A stretch of DNA of 64,000 nucleotides, taken from assembly GCA_947585115.1 (NCBI GenBank), contig CANPWW010000001.1, positions 1 through 64,000 of the forward strand, read 5' to 3'. Every line of letters begins with the position of its first letter. Position 1 is the stretch's first letter. This document shows positions 57,201-64,000 of the stretch, one piece after another. Origin of the DNA: an uncultured Monoglobus sp. (GTDB taxonomy: Bacteria; Bacillota; Clostridia; Monoglobales; Monoglobaceae). Under the pieces are notes generated by a model that was given only the letters and a program-made list of their open reading frames with translations, was not told the origin of the DNA and ran no database searches. The translations under genes were made by a program, and so were the position numbers.

Positions 57201-60028
57201 ACGATCCGCAGGTATACGCGGTTTGGGCGCTTGACAGAAACAACAACCAGATAGCGGACTATACCGAAAACAAGGTATCGCTGGCGTACCAGGCGCTGGG
57301 CGGCGAAGGCACAGTGCCCGAGCCCTTGACGGATCTGCTTGTAGGCGCGAGCTATCCGCTGACAACCGAGACAAATCTGTACAAGAACGAAGGCAAAGCG
57401 ATATTCGCGGGCTGGAGTGTAATACCGGAGACTGTGGATATACCGGCGCACGGTACGACAATAGACAGCAGCGTAATTGACGCTTACGGCAACCCGGTAT
57501 CAGAGGTATCGTGGACCGACGCGGAAGGACATGAACAGTCTGTAGAGCTTGTGACAAGCCCGTATACGATCCCGCAGCCGTCCGCAGGAACAAGCTATGT
57601 AAATCTCTACGCGGTATACGCCGAGACGGACGACCAGGGTAACGCCGGATTTGACAGCAACTACCATCATGTAGAATACTACGCGCCCGGCGCGACCGGA
57701 AACCGCGACTATGCTATCGACGAGAATGGAAAGTTCTACACATGTAACGACCATCATTCACCGGGCGAGTTGGCGCCACTTATGACAACGCAGTCGGCGT
57801 CCGTAATGATCTACAAACCCGGCGCGGTTCTGATAGGCTGGACGCAGAACGAGGAATGGAACAATCCGGGTCATGCCCTTATCGACAACGAGAATGATGA
57901 GTCAACCACGCTCGTGACTGAAGTAGCCATACCGGACAACGAAAACGCCAAGGTATACGCGGTATGGGCGGTCGATTCGAACGGCAACGGTATTCGCGAC
58001 TACGGCGAGAACAGACTGGCGCACGCGTATAACCTGAACGAGCGTTTCAGCAACCACGCCTCCAGCGGCAGCGATATTCCGACGCTTCCCTATGAGGACG
58101 AGAACGGCAATCCCATCACCGAGGATACGATAAGGATATCCGAAGAGAACAGAGCCAAGCTGCCCGCCATACAGTATAATGTCCTGCCCGGAGATTATGT
58201 TGCGTTCCCCGGAACGAATATCGACAGCCCGGACGAGAACATCAAGTTTGCGGACAGCAACGTGATCAAAGAGGCTGATCTGTACCTCGCGGACGGCGAG
58301 ACCCTGTATCACCACTACGCGCAGATCGGCTGGAGCGGATTCTCGCACGGAGTTTCGCGGAGCCTGACGGATGAGAATAACTGGGTAATCGGAAAAATGC
58401 TCCTGCCGGATACCAGGAACCCGAACCCCGATGTCGCGGAGAGCGATTCAAACGGATATCTCGACCATGACGGATACTATTACAGAGCCATCGTTGACAC
58501 GAGATTCATAAACGCCTACGTAGTATGGGCGGTAGACGACAACTACAACTACATCGCGGACTACAACGAGACGCCTTACAAGGTGACCTTCGACGGCAAC
58601 GGCTGCGACGCGGCATCGGTTATCCCCGAGCCCATCGACAATGTGCTGCCTCACTCGAATATCACGGTTCCCACAGAGGGCGTAACAAGGCAGAACGCGG
58701 TTCTGGTAGGCTGGAGCGTTACAAAGCTCGACAGCCCCGCAACGGCAAAATCGCAGCTGCCCGAGAATCTCTCCGGCGAGGGAACGCTTATGATCCCCGA
58801 GAGAGCGGACGACGATAACAGCACAGAACTTACCGTTTACGCGGTATGGGCAGCCGATAATAACAACAACGGAACACCCGATTATGAGGAATCCGCGCCT
58901 CCCGTTGAGCCTTCGAGCGAGCCCGGAGAGCCTACTGCGGAGCCTTCGAGTGAACCTGCGGAGCCCACAACAGAGCCTTCGAGCGAGCCTGCGGAGCCCA
59001 CAACAGAACCTTCGAGCGAGCCCACGGAGCCCACGGCTGAACCTACGGTTGAGCCTACGGAGCCCACGGCAGAGCCTACGGTTGAGCCCACGGAGCCCAC
59101 GGCTGAACCTACGGTTGAGCCCACGGAGCCCACGGCAGAGCCTACGGTTGAGCCCACGGAGCCCACAACAGAGCCTACGGCAGAGCCCACGGAGCCTACG
59201 GTTGAGCCTACGGAGCCTACGGTCGAGCCTACGGCAGAGCCTTCGAGCGAGCCCGCGGAGCCCACGGCTGAACCCTCGATCGAGCCTTCAACATCGCCTT
59301 CGAGCGAACCCACGAACACACCCACGCCGACTCCCACACGGAGACCTTCCTATTCCGGCGGCGGCGGTGGCGGCGGCGGAACCTTTGGTACAGGTGCCAC
59401 GGCTACACCCAAGCCTACGGCTACAACCGAGCCGGGTGATATAGCTGCGCCGAACGCGACAGCCACACCCGACACGACGGTTGTAGGACCCGGTCCCGTT
59501 TCTGATCAGGTATTTGAAGACGTACCCGCCGATTACTGGGCATACAGCTATATTATGGACCTCTACAATATGGGTATCATAAACGGCGAAACTCCCACAT
59601 TGTTCGTTCCCGACGGCAACGTTACAAGAGCCGAGTTCGCCAAGATGGCTGTACTGATGTTCGGTCTGACGGCGCAGAACACCGAGTCGAAGTTCGTTGA
59701 CGTAACGCCCGGCGACTGGTTCTCGCCCTATGTAATAGCGGCGACAGAGGCCGGAATAGTTCTGGGCACGAGCGAGACGACTTACAGCCCGAACGACAAC
59801 ATCACCCGCGAGCAGATCGCGGCTATCATCGGCAGAGAAATGAACTGGACGTCAGACAATCCGCTTGACTACAGCGACGCGGACACCATAGAAGATTACG
59901 CGAAGCCTTATGTAGCAGGACTTACCGAGCAGGGAATCCTGACAGGAGACAACGGAATGTTCAGACCTAAGGATAATTCCACCCGAGCGGAAGCCGCGGC
60001 GATCATCGACAGAGTGAAGAATCACTAA
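48224..60028 (+). CDS. Giant secreted SLH-anchored surface protein (3934 aa): repeat domains, beta-helix-like region, Cys-rich repeats, InlB/Listeria-Bacteroides-type repeats, Pro/Thr/Glu linker, SLH
   Basis: Signal peptide [29 protein letters not shown]; about 12 copies of Y(F/L)KxYxGxY...W.(I).(I)D..G.V-type units; [23 protein letters not shown] beta-helix-like motifs; CxxCG pairs; [19 protein letters not shown]...LVGWS; C-terminal SLH repeats. Confidence 0.92.
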   Translation: MKAKRILALVLSLCMIASALGVGMPVFAAGSGDTAADTAAVAAQDDAAVGQPAEEALTEDEAAPEQAAADEALPDEAQPDEAQAEEAQPEDSEQEAAIPAIARPDANRFVGLSGEEIIKVFNQTSAGRESLLAGMTDEEWATINATLTEDEKARLDAILAGGEDQPAAISNESGIELASIDGGLTLSEATKGYLAAHAGTYVTEKNYTNGDNVYQGTDWTVEIPESGEDIILKYQGTDTGAKVTALGGVNDTTGAFTSITFSNSADEVGNFKWTTGESNNLEATLVFGWNAAGWIQFPNNGLNFWWDKDGDGKKEQYKFSNAAYMYNQTKTTEYFKNYIDTYTINDGSNWKIEVNSDGKLHMTDGAEPDDIIVRSVNFGTTAETYGTVASVTFESPTWYNNAAVPAPYQALTFTWSPVVNAGTVGKEEGFERNVFTSPNAYIYDPDKNVIKRFVANNMFMPDNTETYSRSYFKDYAGTYDISDDFGKYYDPAFEGWNLEIDDKGNVTMQYKADGPKYPAVMISGRNRECTSADDSKTNVQSVNQMYVYVPDFYTSAAMTDPAYLTLTWYINDTPKNASEGKGAWRFQISNANLYRAGADGEAELLRTPTIYCDHTEKYIGMAKNFLKEYSGNYSYNYAGTTGEYIQITGDGDVIWYYYDGNTLVARTPVHYNFGAYNINGNNTPNNYLNGEPSMDNPYQVNGMIFADGNWYADEDKTPANDRITVTLGFNFEYENFTTPANNATQGYKLYSAKNGDAPGQLLRTFNEYGPGNGGTDRERYINFNKVNEFLGNAPREYTLNDNSGWKITIDPTTGQPTLTNSDVATAGNIKIKYVSYNEDKTVFPYVKTGLSSFTFTSSDWYNQQGTQNYQTFAPAWSHYVSASATATDKPEGFERYAFSGNMTLYDSTEPGHILKKTQSAAFFTADGGYTNEYFKNYTGEYTLAPGFGANYNEMYKNWKINIDDMGNVTLDEGANGIYKPVLNAVNRFTRADAEGNNQPDNFVYSVGNMYAYLPGYYTDTACTTPAYLTLTWAVNNDNRAHENKGDPYKYFTIGGGYFYQPDADGDGEPEKFKAPTLYFMHTDYMNWYKNYYKDYAGKYYINRPGTTENLNDEYIEIKDDGTPVYHAFNNKDYEVAFVNMSDAQKYVMKDPTVYPSSIVFTDYDWYSRNDNESTANIYPATYAFTWANDMTAPFQQPRRFTAPTSAVYAVQQKGEDGNWNDPTKTELLHYFSGYMNYTYPGSAEFDPSTSEENPVNDKDKASIAEMKQYLKKFAYIPEGASDDYTEYSFNDPNIDWGIRITKDGDVLVDFDDKENNFVKVNPKPVFAYNATNPAVGINGRYLTQLFIEVPDHIGNDLEAKPNDPPQPAYITLTWGGGNSADIITHYFTASGTIYHKADSESAHKVVLSTTERFVCDAELNEDRQYMTEFAGEYYANDGSEWRMKIDEQGKVSLKFDESENKEENYKEVVVAPTFIDNATYGGRYVSSIVVPLEGWYDNTECTQPASLTLTPYLRNSGAAEDQQYLNNYFTMTAKTVYKPDDESDEDEDPQHMTVSAIDLCAEHDYLNAQQWLSQNKYKGTYRPQMTDKWYAEVEKDGSVYFYVDDGTGTDDTIHYKKIKPRVTLRSEISEATHVANGVSGFAVMFPNARAYQANNNLQAVEQMQKVSFGAATINGQAPVLGDETAYIYAGNTMLYDPKKADGSDWEVVTKNTEPNFNKTFTKLYANDRAYSDENKDKAHEYFKQFKGTYYLDDPSVHHYINIDETGDITWVPEDNVSEDQTIYSADVAFNSDNLTLGEDGMHLPKTVSVLYNGFRTEANDKDNVVNGYTPFQRGDITWNQYNRNATEQLTYHTFAGGATLYKDNKGTEGELPLSINGNNRYYKTDQSNYASVIKDGTYETGDGQYKIEVKTTDANTTYTLTTPDGLTYPLSPLGTEEGGYYLRGKIGTTWVFGMFGIYGEAIVSNPTAQISYRDKDNNAVVIPANTTFTDFGPSEEGSIVVANPGQTVDTGTKYARFYKAMHDVQDGGTIYLTDDFEMGYMAELGKSADGKGKKVTIDGQGHTITRATIGGVTYTGSLFKVDKGDELTIKNVKIDAGAYWYWDNPMVDQLIQMSVYGTRVSATGRSWYSDSYAHGGRKPIVYGKRDPNSTMLDPTKPLSEQDFPREPYDPNGYASGAALSSDIGADAAEGKNITTTGNLIQVGGTVTLENTEIGYMSTYNADTNTYGNYAVFGVTDTDATINMNEGTDIHNLDANSGQLVRELKENTTVNMTGAKIHECHSAWQNGGLLSTAATQNVVINEGTEIYDVYAYNCNGSVIIVHGGKLTMTGGRIHHIFGPGGVNNGHGVAIYLHNSSNFQMTGGKVDNNIAHDVSTIYQWSSNTQMELDGGTMSDNLHWDYSGNELGGVEWDYYLNGQDVFGPNMTVDGDIVIDGNTLTNHGTMTGSLAVFSEANGTFSNYGTVEGDVHLENGANVTNEATGVMKGNVTIEDPQEYTDPENEYFVNKGEIVGDLTVANDAKVFNSGHIDANVTVKNGGEIVLDGGGYIEGDVTLYPGSELRTNDNSQQGKVVGKLTIEYKDEEDRQRFEDIIRDSNIDASGGVEYKLHEHSGREVHRDATCYREGYTYLDCPCGEQSNYTTIPMTPHNLQRNTALEHTATCTEPATVVFACVNEGCTYSETTTTGVALGHDPVLDEENSVAPTTVSEGIVAMKCSRDCGWTETASIPTLSIGSEGHNMQPDEQLSYPAGCDHTGMYVLKCEDCGQIVAVSIPSTPHNFNSNAVEIPGSRIEPADCVTDGEYQTHRVCQVCGAEEEGSVETVAIPAQGHQWSEWDINEESRRFCTDETTQTRTCSACGETETEVARAKAHTWQEFGDGSMEKCAECGMVQGGLNIEYNVNGGTAPQTLLSHIKMTYAPGDADSIGIKLWQPTDETDPDSAASAGIVNGSWTKYTAFGNAVFVGWSDVDCGAEPFYNEAPTNAHFITTVDITETVVNDPQVYAVWALDRNNNQIADYTENKVSLAYQALGGEGTVPEPLTDLLVGASYPLTTETNLYKNEGKAIFAGWSVIPETVDIPAHGTTIDSSVIDAYGNPVSEVSWTDAEGHEQSVELVTSPYTIPQPSAGTSYVNLYAVYAETDDQGNAGFDSNYHHVEYYAPGATGNRDYAIDENGKFYTCNDHHSPGELAPLMTTQSASVMIYKPGAVLIGWTQNEEWNNPGHALIDNENDESTTLVTEVAIPDNENAKVYAVWAVDSNGNGIRDYGENRLAHAYNLNERFSNHASSGSDIPTLPYEDENGNPITEDTIRISEENRAKLPAIQYNVLPGDYVAFPGTNIDSPDENIKFADSNVIKEADLYLADGETLYHHYAQIGWSGFSHGVSRSLTDENNWVIGKMLLPDTRNPNPDVAESDSNGYLDHDGYYYRAIVDTRFINAYVVWAVDDNYNYIADYNETPYKVTFDGNGCDAASVIPEPIDNVLPHSNITVPTEGVTRQNAVLVGWSVTKLDSPATAKSQLPENLSGEGTLMIPERADDDNSTELTVYAVWAADNNNNGTPDYEESAPPVEPSSEPGEPTAEPSSEPAEPTTEPSSEPAEPTTEPSSEPTEPTAEPTVEPTEPTAEPTVEPTEPTAEPTVEPTEPTAEPTVEPTEPTTEPTAEPTEPTVEPTEPTVEPTAEPSSEPAEPTAEPSIEPSTSPSSEPTNTPTPTPTRRPSYSGGGGGGGGTFGTGATATPKPTATTEPGDIAAPNATATPDTTVVGPGPVSDQVFEDVPADYWAYSYIMDLYNMGIINGETPTLFVPDGNVTRAEFAKMAVLMFGLTAQNTESKFVDVTPGDWFSPYVIAATEAGIVLGTSETTYSPNDNITREQIAAIIGREMNWTSDNPLDYSDADTIEDYAKPYVAGLTEQGILTGDNGMFRPKDNSTRAEAAAIIDRVKNH
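58890..59340 (+). repeat. Pro/Thr/Glu repeat linker ([14 protein letters not shown])
   Basis: Periodic gagcccacggagcccacggctgaacctacggtt units. Confidence 0.93.
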
Positions 60029-60035
60029 GATAAAA

Positions 60036-60066
60036 AATCTCCCCCACCCCGGGGGAGATTTTTTGT
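60036..60066 (+). terminator. Intrinsic terminator after the giant SLH gene
   Basis: AATCTCCCCC-acccc-GGGGGAGATTTTTT. Confidence 0.85.
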
Positions 60067-60098
60067 GCTTAATGTAACAATTTTTTAAATAAAACCGC

Positions 60099-60127
60099 TT
60101 GACAGGGTTTTGTATGTTAATTATAAT
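60099..60127 (+). promoter_or_regulatory. recA promoter
   Basis: TTGACA-17 bp-TATAAT. Confidence 0.85.
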
Positions 60128-60193
60128 TATATACAGGAAAATTATATCCAAATGAAAATAACCCACTATATTTCACGAAACGGAGAAAATATA

Positions 60194-61258
60194 ATGAACG
60201 AGGAAAAAAGAAAAGCACTTGACCTGGCTATGGGACAGATCGAAAAACAATTCGGAAGCGGCGCCGTTATGCGTCTGGGCGAGAAGCCAAACGCCAACGT
60301 TGAGGCGATACCCACAGGCGCGCTGTCGCTCGATATCGCGCTGGGCATCGGCGGCCTGCCCCGAGGCAGAATCATAGAAATATACGGACCTGAATCATCG
60401 GGCAAAACCACGGTCGCGCTTCACGTTGTGGCGCAGGTCCAGCAGATGGGCGGCGAGGCCGCGTTTATCGACGCGGAGCACGCTCTTGACCCGGTGTACG
60501 CTGAGGCGCTCGGCGTGCATACCGACGATCTGATCGTATCGCAGCCCGACACGGGCGAGCAGGCTCTTGAGATAACGGAGCAGCTCGTGCGCAGCGGCGC
60601 GGTCGACGTTATTGTTATCGACTCGGTCGCGGCTCTGGTGCCCAAGGCCGAGATCGAGGGATTAATGGGCGACGCGCACGTCGGCCTCCAGGCGAGGCTG
60701 ATGTCCCAGGCGCTCAGAAAGCTGGCGGGCATAATCTCAAAATCAAACACCACCGCCATATTTATCAACCAGCTGCGCGAAAAGGTGGGCGTTATGTTCG
60801 GAAATCCCGAGACGACCACCGGCGGACGCGCGCTGAAGTTCTACGCCTCGGTGCGCCTTGACGTGCGCAGGATCGACACCCTGAAGGGCGATGACGGCGT
60901 TATGGGCAACCGCACGAGAGTTAAAGTAGTCAAAAACAAGGTCGCTCCCCCGTTCAAAGAGGCGGAGTTCGACATCATATACGGCGAGGGCATTTCCCGT
61001 ATGGGCAATGTGGTCGACGCCGCCACCGACCTGGACATCATACACAAGAGCGGCTCGTGGTTCAGCTATGAGGGTGAGCGCCTCGGTCAGGGCCGCGAAA
61101 AGGTGAAAAAGATACTTGAGGAAAATCCCGAGCTCGCAGTCGAGATCGAGAACAAGGTCCGCGAGCAGGCGGGGCTGCCGCTGCTGGGCGGCGAGGGTCC
61201 GTCGATGTTCGACGACGCCCCCGTTGAGGGACTGGAGAAGCCTAAGAAGAAGAAGTAG
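60194..61258 (+). CDS. recA: Recombinase RecA
   Basis: [73 protein letters not shown] from 60110; start at 60194. Confidence 0.98.
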   Translation: MNEEKRKALDLAMGQIEKQFGSGAVMRLGEKPNANVEAIPTGALSLDIALGIGGLPRGRIIEIYGPESSGKTTVALHVVAQVQQMGGEAAFIDAEHALDPVYAEALGVHTDDLIVSQPDTGEQALEITEQLVRSGAVDVIVIDSVAALVPKAEIEGLMGDAHVGLQARLMSQALRKLAGIISKSNTTAIFINQLREKVGVMFGNPETTTGGRALKFYASVRLDVRRIDTLKGDDGVMGNRTRVKVVKNKVAPPFKEAEFDIIYGEGISRMGNVVDAATDLDIIHKSGSWFSYEGERLGQGREKVKKILEENPELAVEIENKVREQAGLPLLGGEGPSMFDDAPVEGLEKPKKKK

Positions 61259-61261
61259 GGC

Positions 61262-61338
61262 CTGCGCAGGCGCGGGCGGCAAATTGCCGCCCCTACAACC
61301 GTGGTGAAGCCTGTAGGGGCGGATATTATCCGCCCGTA
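61262..61338. repeat. Two adjacent palindromic intergenic repeats (GGGCGGCAAATTGCCGCCCCTAC and GTAGGGGCGGATATTATCCGCCC)
   Basis: Direct reading between recA and recX. Confidence 0.8.
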
Positions 61339-61370
61339 AAGCATGAATATATTGTGAATGGAGATAAATT

Positions 61371-61835
61371 ATGGATAATTTTACAAAGGGGCTGCATTTG
61401 GCGGCGCGGTATCTGGCGTCGCGGATGTACACGTCCCGCGAGATATACGACCGCCTGCGCCGAAAGGGCTACGACGAGGAGACCTCGGAGCAGATCGTGG
61501 GCAGACTGATCGAGGAAAAGCTGCTCGACGACGCGCGGTATGCCGAGTTTTATGTGGCCGACGGCGTGAACCTCGGCCAAAAGGGCGAGTACCGCATAAG
61601 GCAGGAGCTTTTGCGCAAGGGCGTGGCGCCCGTTCTGATCGACCGGGCTTTTGAAAACACCGATGCGGACTTTGACGCGGCTTTACGTGAATACGTGGAG
61701 CAGAGGCTGAGGGTCACCGAGATCACGGACTACAAAGACCTTATGCGCTTTAAGGCGGCGCTGGCGAGGCGTGGGTACTCGCCCTCGGAGATACGCCGGG
61801 TCCTTGATGAGTATGACTTCGACTTCGGCCGATAA
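61371..61835 (+). CDS. recX: Regulatory protein RecX
   Basis: AARYLASRMYTSREIYDRLRRKGYDEETSEQIVGRLIEEKLLDDARYAEFYV; downstream of recA. Confidence 0.92.
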   Translation: MDNFTKGLHLAARYLASRMYTSREIYDRLRRKGYDEETSEQIVGRLIEEKLLDDARYAEFYVADGVNLGQKGEYRIRQELLRKGVAPVLIDRAFENTDADFDAALREYVEQRLRVTEITDYKDLMRFKAALARRGYSPSEIRRVLDEYDFDFGR

Positions 61836-61857
61836 ACAATAAATTAGGAGAAAGAAT

Positions 61858-63189
61858 TTGAAAAAGGTATCTATCGCATCATTGGGATGCTCAAAAAATC
61901 TGATCGACAGCGAGCAGATGACGGCGCTGCTCAAATCGGGCGGCTTTGAGATATGGGAAAACGAGGCCGACGCGGATATTATGATCGTCAACACCTGCAC
62001 GTTTGTGGAGGACGCTCAGACCGAGTCGATAAACTGTATTTTGGAGCTTGCGCAATATAAAAAAGCCGATAAAAACAAGAAAAAACTGCTGATCGTCACC
62101 GGCTGCCTCGCGCAGCGCTACAAGGAGCAGATACTCCGCGAGATCCCCGAGGTCGACGCGGTTATCGGCGTTAATGAGTACGACAGGATCGTTGACATAA
62201 TAAACGCGCGTATCGGCGGAGGGCCGGCCAGCGTCAGCTGCTCCGAAAAGCCGCTGCTGTTCGAGGGAGAGCGCGAGCGCTCGACTCCGGGCTACACCGC
62301 GTTTTTAAAAATCGCGGAGGGCTGCGACAACCGCTGCACATACTGCGTTATTCCGTCGATCCGCGGCGCGTACCGCAGCAGAAAGATCGAGGACATAGTA
62401 GCCGAGGCGGAAAAGCTGGCGGCGGACGGAGTTAAGGAGCTTATTGTGATAGCCCAGGACACCACGCGCTACGGCATTGACATCTACGGCGAGTACCGCT
62501 TGGCGGAGCTTCTCAAAAAGCTGTGCGCCGTTTCGGGCATCGAATGGGTGAGGGTGCACTACTGCTACCCGGAGCTTGTGACCGACGAGCTTATAGAAAC
62601 ATTCGCGGGCGAGCCAAAGCTCTGCGATTACTTCGACATACCGATACAGCACTCCAGCGACCGCGTTCTGAAAAGAATGGGCAGGCGCACGAACCGAGCG
62701 CAGATAACCGAGATGATAAAAAAGATCAGGGCGGCTATCCCCGACGCGGTGATAAGAACCACGCTGATTGTGGGGTTCCCCGGCGAGACCGAGGAAGATA
62801 TGGACGATCTGCTCCGCTTTATCGACGAGGCGAGATTTGACCGTTTGGGCGTGTTTATATATTCCCGCGAGGAGGACACCCCGGCATATGATATGCCCGA
62901 TCAGATCGACGAGGAGGAAAAGCGGCGGCGCCTTGAAAACGTTATGGTGGCGCAGGCCGATATCGACGACGAGAACAACGCGGCGAAGGTCGGAACGGTG
63001 CAGACCGTTCTGGTCGAGGGCCGAGATGAGATAATAAAAAGCTACTTTGGCAGGACATACGCCGACTCGGTGGATATCGACGGCATGGTATTCTTCAAAT
63101 CCAAAGAAAAGCTGAGACCCGGAGATTTCGCTCGGGTCAGGATAGACGAGGCGGAGGACATGAATCTGTTCGGAAGAGCGGTTAAATAA
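61858..63189 (+). CDS. rimO: Ribosomal protein S12 methylthiotransferase RimO
   Basis: VSIASLGCSKNLIDSEQMTALL; AEGCDNRCTYCVIPSIRGAYRSR; TRAM-like C-terminus. Confidence 0.95.
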   Translation: MKKVSIASLGCSKNLIDSEQMTALLKSGGFEIWENEADADIMIVNTCTFVEDAQTESINCILELAQYKKADKNKKKLLIVTGCLAQRYKEQILREIPEVDAVIGVNEYDRIVDIINARIGGGPASVSCSEKPLLFEGERERSTPGYTAFLKIAEGCDNRCTYCVIPSIRGAYRSRKIEDIVAEAEKLAADGVKELIVIAQDTTRYGIDIYGEYRLAELLKKLCAVSGIEWVRVHYCYPELVTDELIETFAGEPKLCDYFDIPIQHSSDRVLKRMGRRTNRAQITEMIKKIRAAIPDAVIRTTLIVGFPGETEEDMDDLLRFIDEARFDRLGVFIYSREEDTPAYDMPDQIDEEEKRRRLENVMVAQADIDDENNAAKVGTVQTVLVEGRDEIIKSYFGRTYADSVDIDGMVFFKSKEKLRPGDFARVRIDEAEDMNLFGRAVK

Positions 63190-63202
63190 CGGAGGGGATA
63201 TT

Positions 63203-63769
63203 ATGAGTTTGCCGAATAAACTGACGCTTATCAGAGTGATTCTGATCCCGGTGTTTATGGTGCTTAACCTGTGCTGCGGCACGGTCGGGCTGTATCTGTC
63301 GCTGGTCGTGTTTTTGCTGGCGGCGGCGACCGACTATTTGGACGGGCAGATTGCTCGCAGGACCCGCAGCGTCACCAACTTCGGCAAGCTGATGGACCCG
63401 ATGGCCGACAAACTGCTGACTATCGGCGCCCTTGTATGCTTCCTGGCGTCGGATCAGCCCTACATAAACGCGGGAGTTGTTATAATCATAATCGCCCGCG
63501 AGCTGATCGTCACAGGGATCCGCATGCTGGCGCTTGAGGAAAACCGCGTTATAGCGGCGGGATTTCTGGGGAAACTCAAAACGGTGTCGCAGTTCTTTAT
63601 GATAATCGCGGTCATCATAACCCAGATCATAAACGTCTACAGCGATCCACTGTCGGGCGGCGTCCGTAACCTGATCGTGCTCGTTCTGGTAGTGGTCTCA
63701 ACGGCGCTCACCGTGCTTTCGGGACTTGACTATATTTTCAAAAACCGTAACTTGTTAACATTTAAGTAA
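63203..63769 (+). CDS. pgsA: CDP-diacylglycerol--glycerol-3-phosphate 3-phosphatidyltransferase
   Basis: NKLTLIRVILIPVFMVLN; ATDYLDGQIARRTRSVTNFGKLMDPMADKLL (CDP-alcohol phosphatidyltransferase motif). Confidence 0.95.
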   Translation: MSLPNKLTLIRVILIPVFMVLNLCCGTVGLYLSLVVFLLAAATDYLDGQIARRTRSVTNFGKLMDPMADKLLTIGALVCFLASDQPYINAGVVIIIIARELIVTGIRMLALEENRVIAAGFLGKLKTVSQFFMIIAVIITQIINVYSDPLSGGVRNLIVLVLVVVSTALTVLSGLDYIFKNRNLLTFK

Positions 63770-63851
63770 CAAAAATGTTACATGAATGTGACATGTATTG
63801 AAATTGATCTGGTTTTATATTATGTTTTAATCGACAGATAGGATTGATTGT

Positions 63852-64000
63852 ATGAATATAATTGTTGACGCTATGGGCGGAGACAACGCTCCCGCGGAGA
63901 TCGTCAAGGGCTGCGTTACAGCGGCGCGGGAGTTTGGCGAAAACATCACGCTGGTCGGACGGGAGAGCGACATAGAAAAGGAACTCAAGGCAAGCGGCTA
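63852..64000 (+). CDS. plsX: Phosphate acyltransferase PlsX (5' part only, truncated by window)
   Basis: [49 protein letters not shown]. Confidence 0.92.
   Translation, partial: MNIIVDAMGGDNAPAEIVKGCVTAAREFGENITLVGRESDIEKELKASG

Noticed and set aside
1-64000. tRNA, rRNA or CRISPR loci
   Set aside because: None recognised by eye; a tRNAscan/Infernal/CRISPR scan would be needed to exclude them fully.

Overview
The window looks like the chromosome of an endospore-forming Clostridia-type Firmicute (yabP/yabQ, divIC, split archaeal-type glutamate synthase, recA-recX-rimO-pgsA-plsX). Most of it is housekeeping, with four accessory regions. (1) A tight six-gene minus-strand operon (about 3.8-8.0 kb) encodes a small Cys-repeat (ACGX-type) RiPP-like precursor, a radical SAM/SPASM enzyme, a nitroreductase, a ferredoxin-fused PPOX-like flavoprotein, a zinc-type macrodomain and a class-M (SirTM-like) sirtuin, with a divergent HxlR regulator. 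This is a candidate link between peptide modification and ADP-ribosylation signalling. (2) A six-gene phage-like structural cassette (13.9-19.7 kb) has an N4-gp56-type major capsid protein, putative scaffold, connector, nozzle and virion proteins, but no adjacent terminase, portal, integrase or lysis genes. It is followed by an AgrA/AgrC-like two-component pair without agrBD. (3) Two large secreted SLH proteins follow, one with a long 18-bp-periodic Ser/Pro/Glu/Thr array and one of 3934 aa with about 12 divergent copies of a repeat domain I cannot name. (4) Several dispersed palindromic intergenic repeat families are present, including a period-7 array plus hairpin element found three times, one copy forming the predicted 5' leader of glnA. 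A 6S RNA-like gene, an unassigned small RNA candidate and a terminator-like leader before the glutamate synthase operon were also recognised. All identifications are by eye from sequence and motif knowledge; no database search was run.
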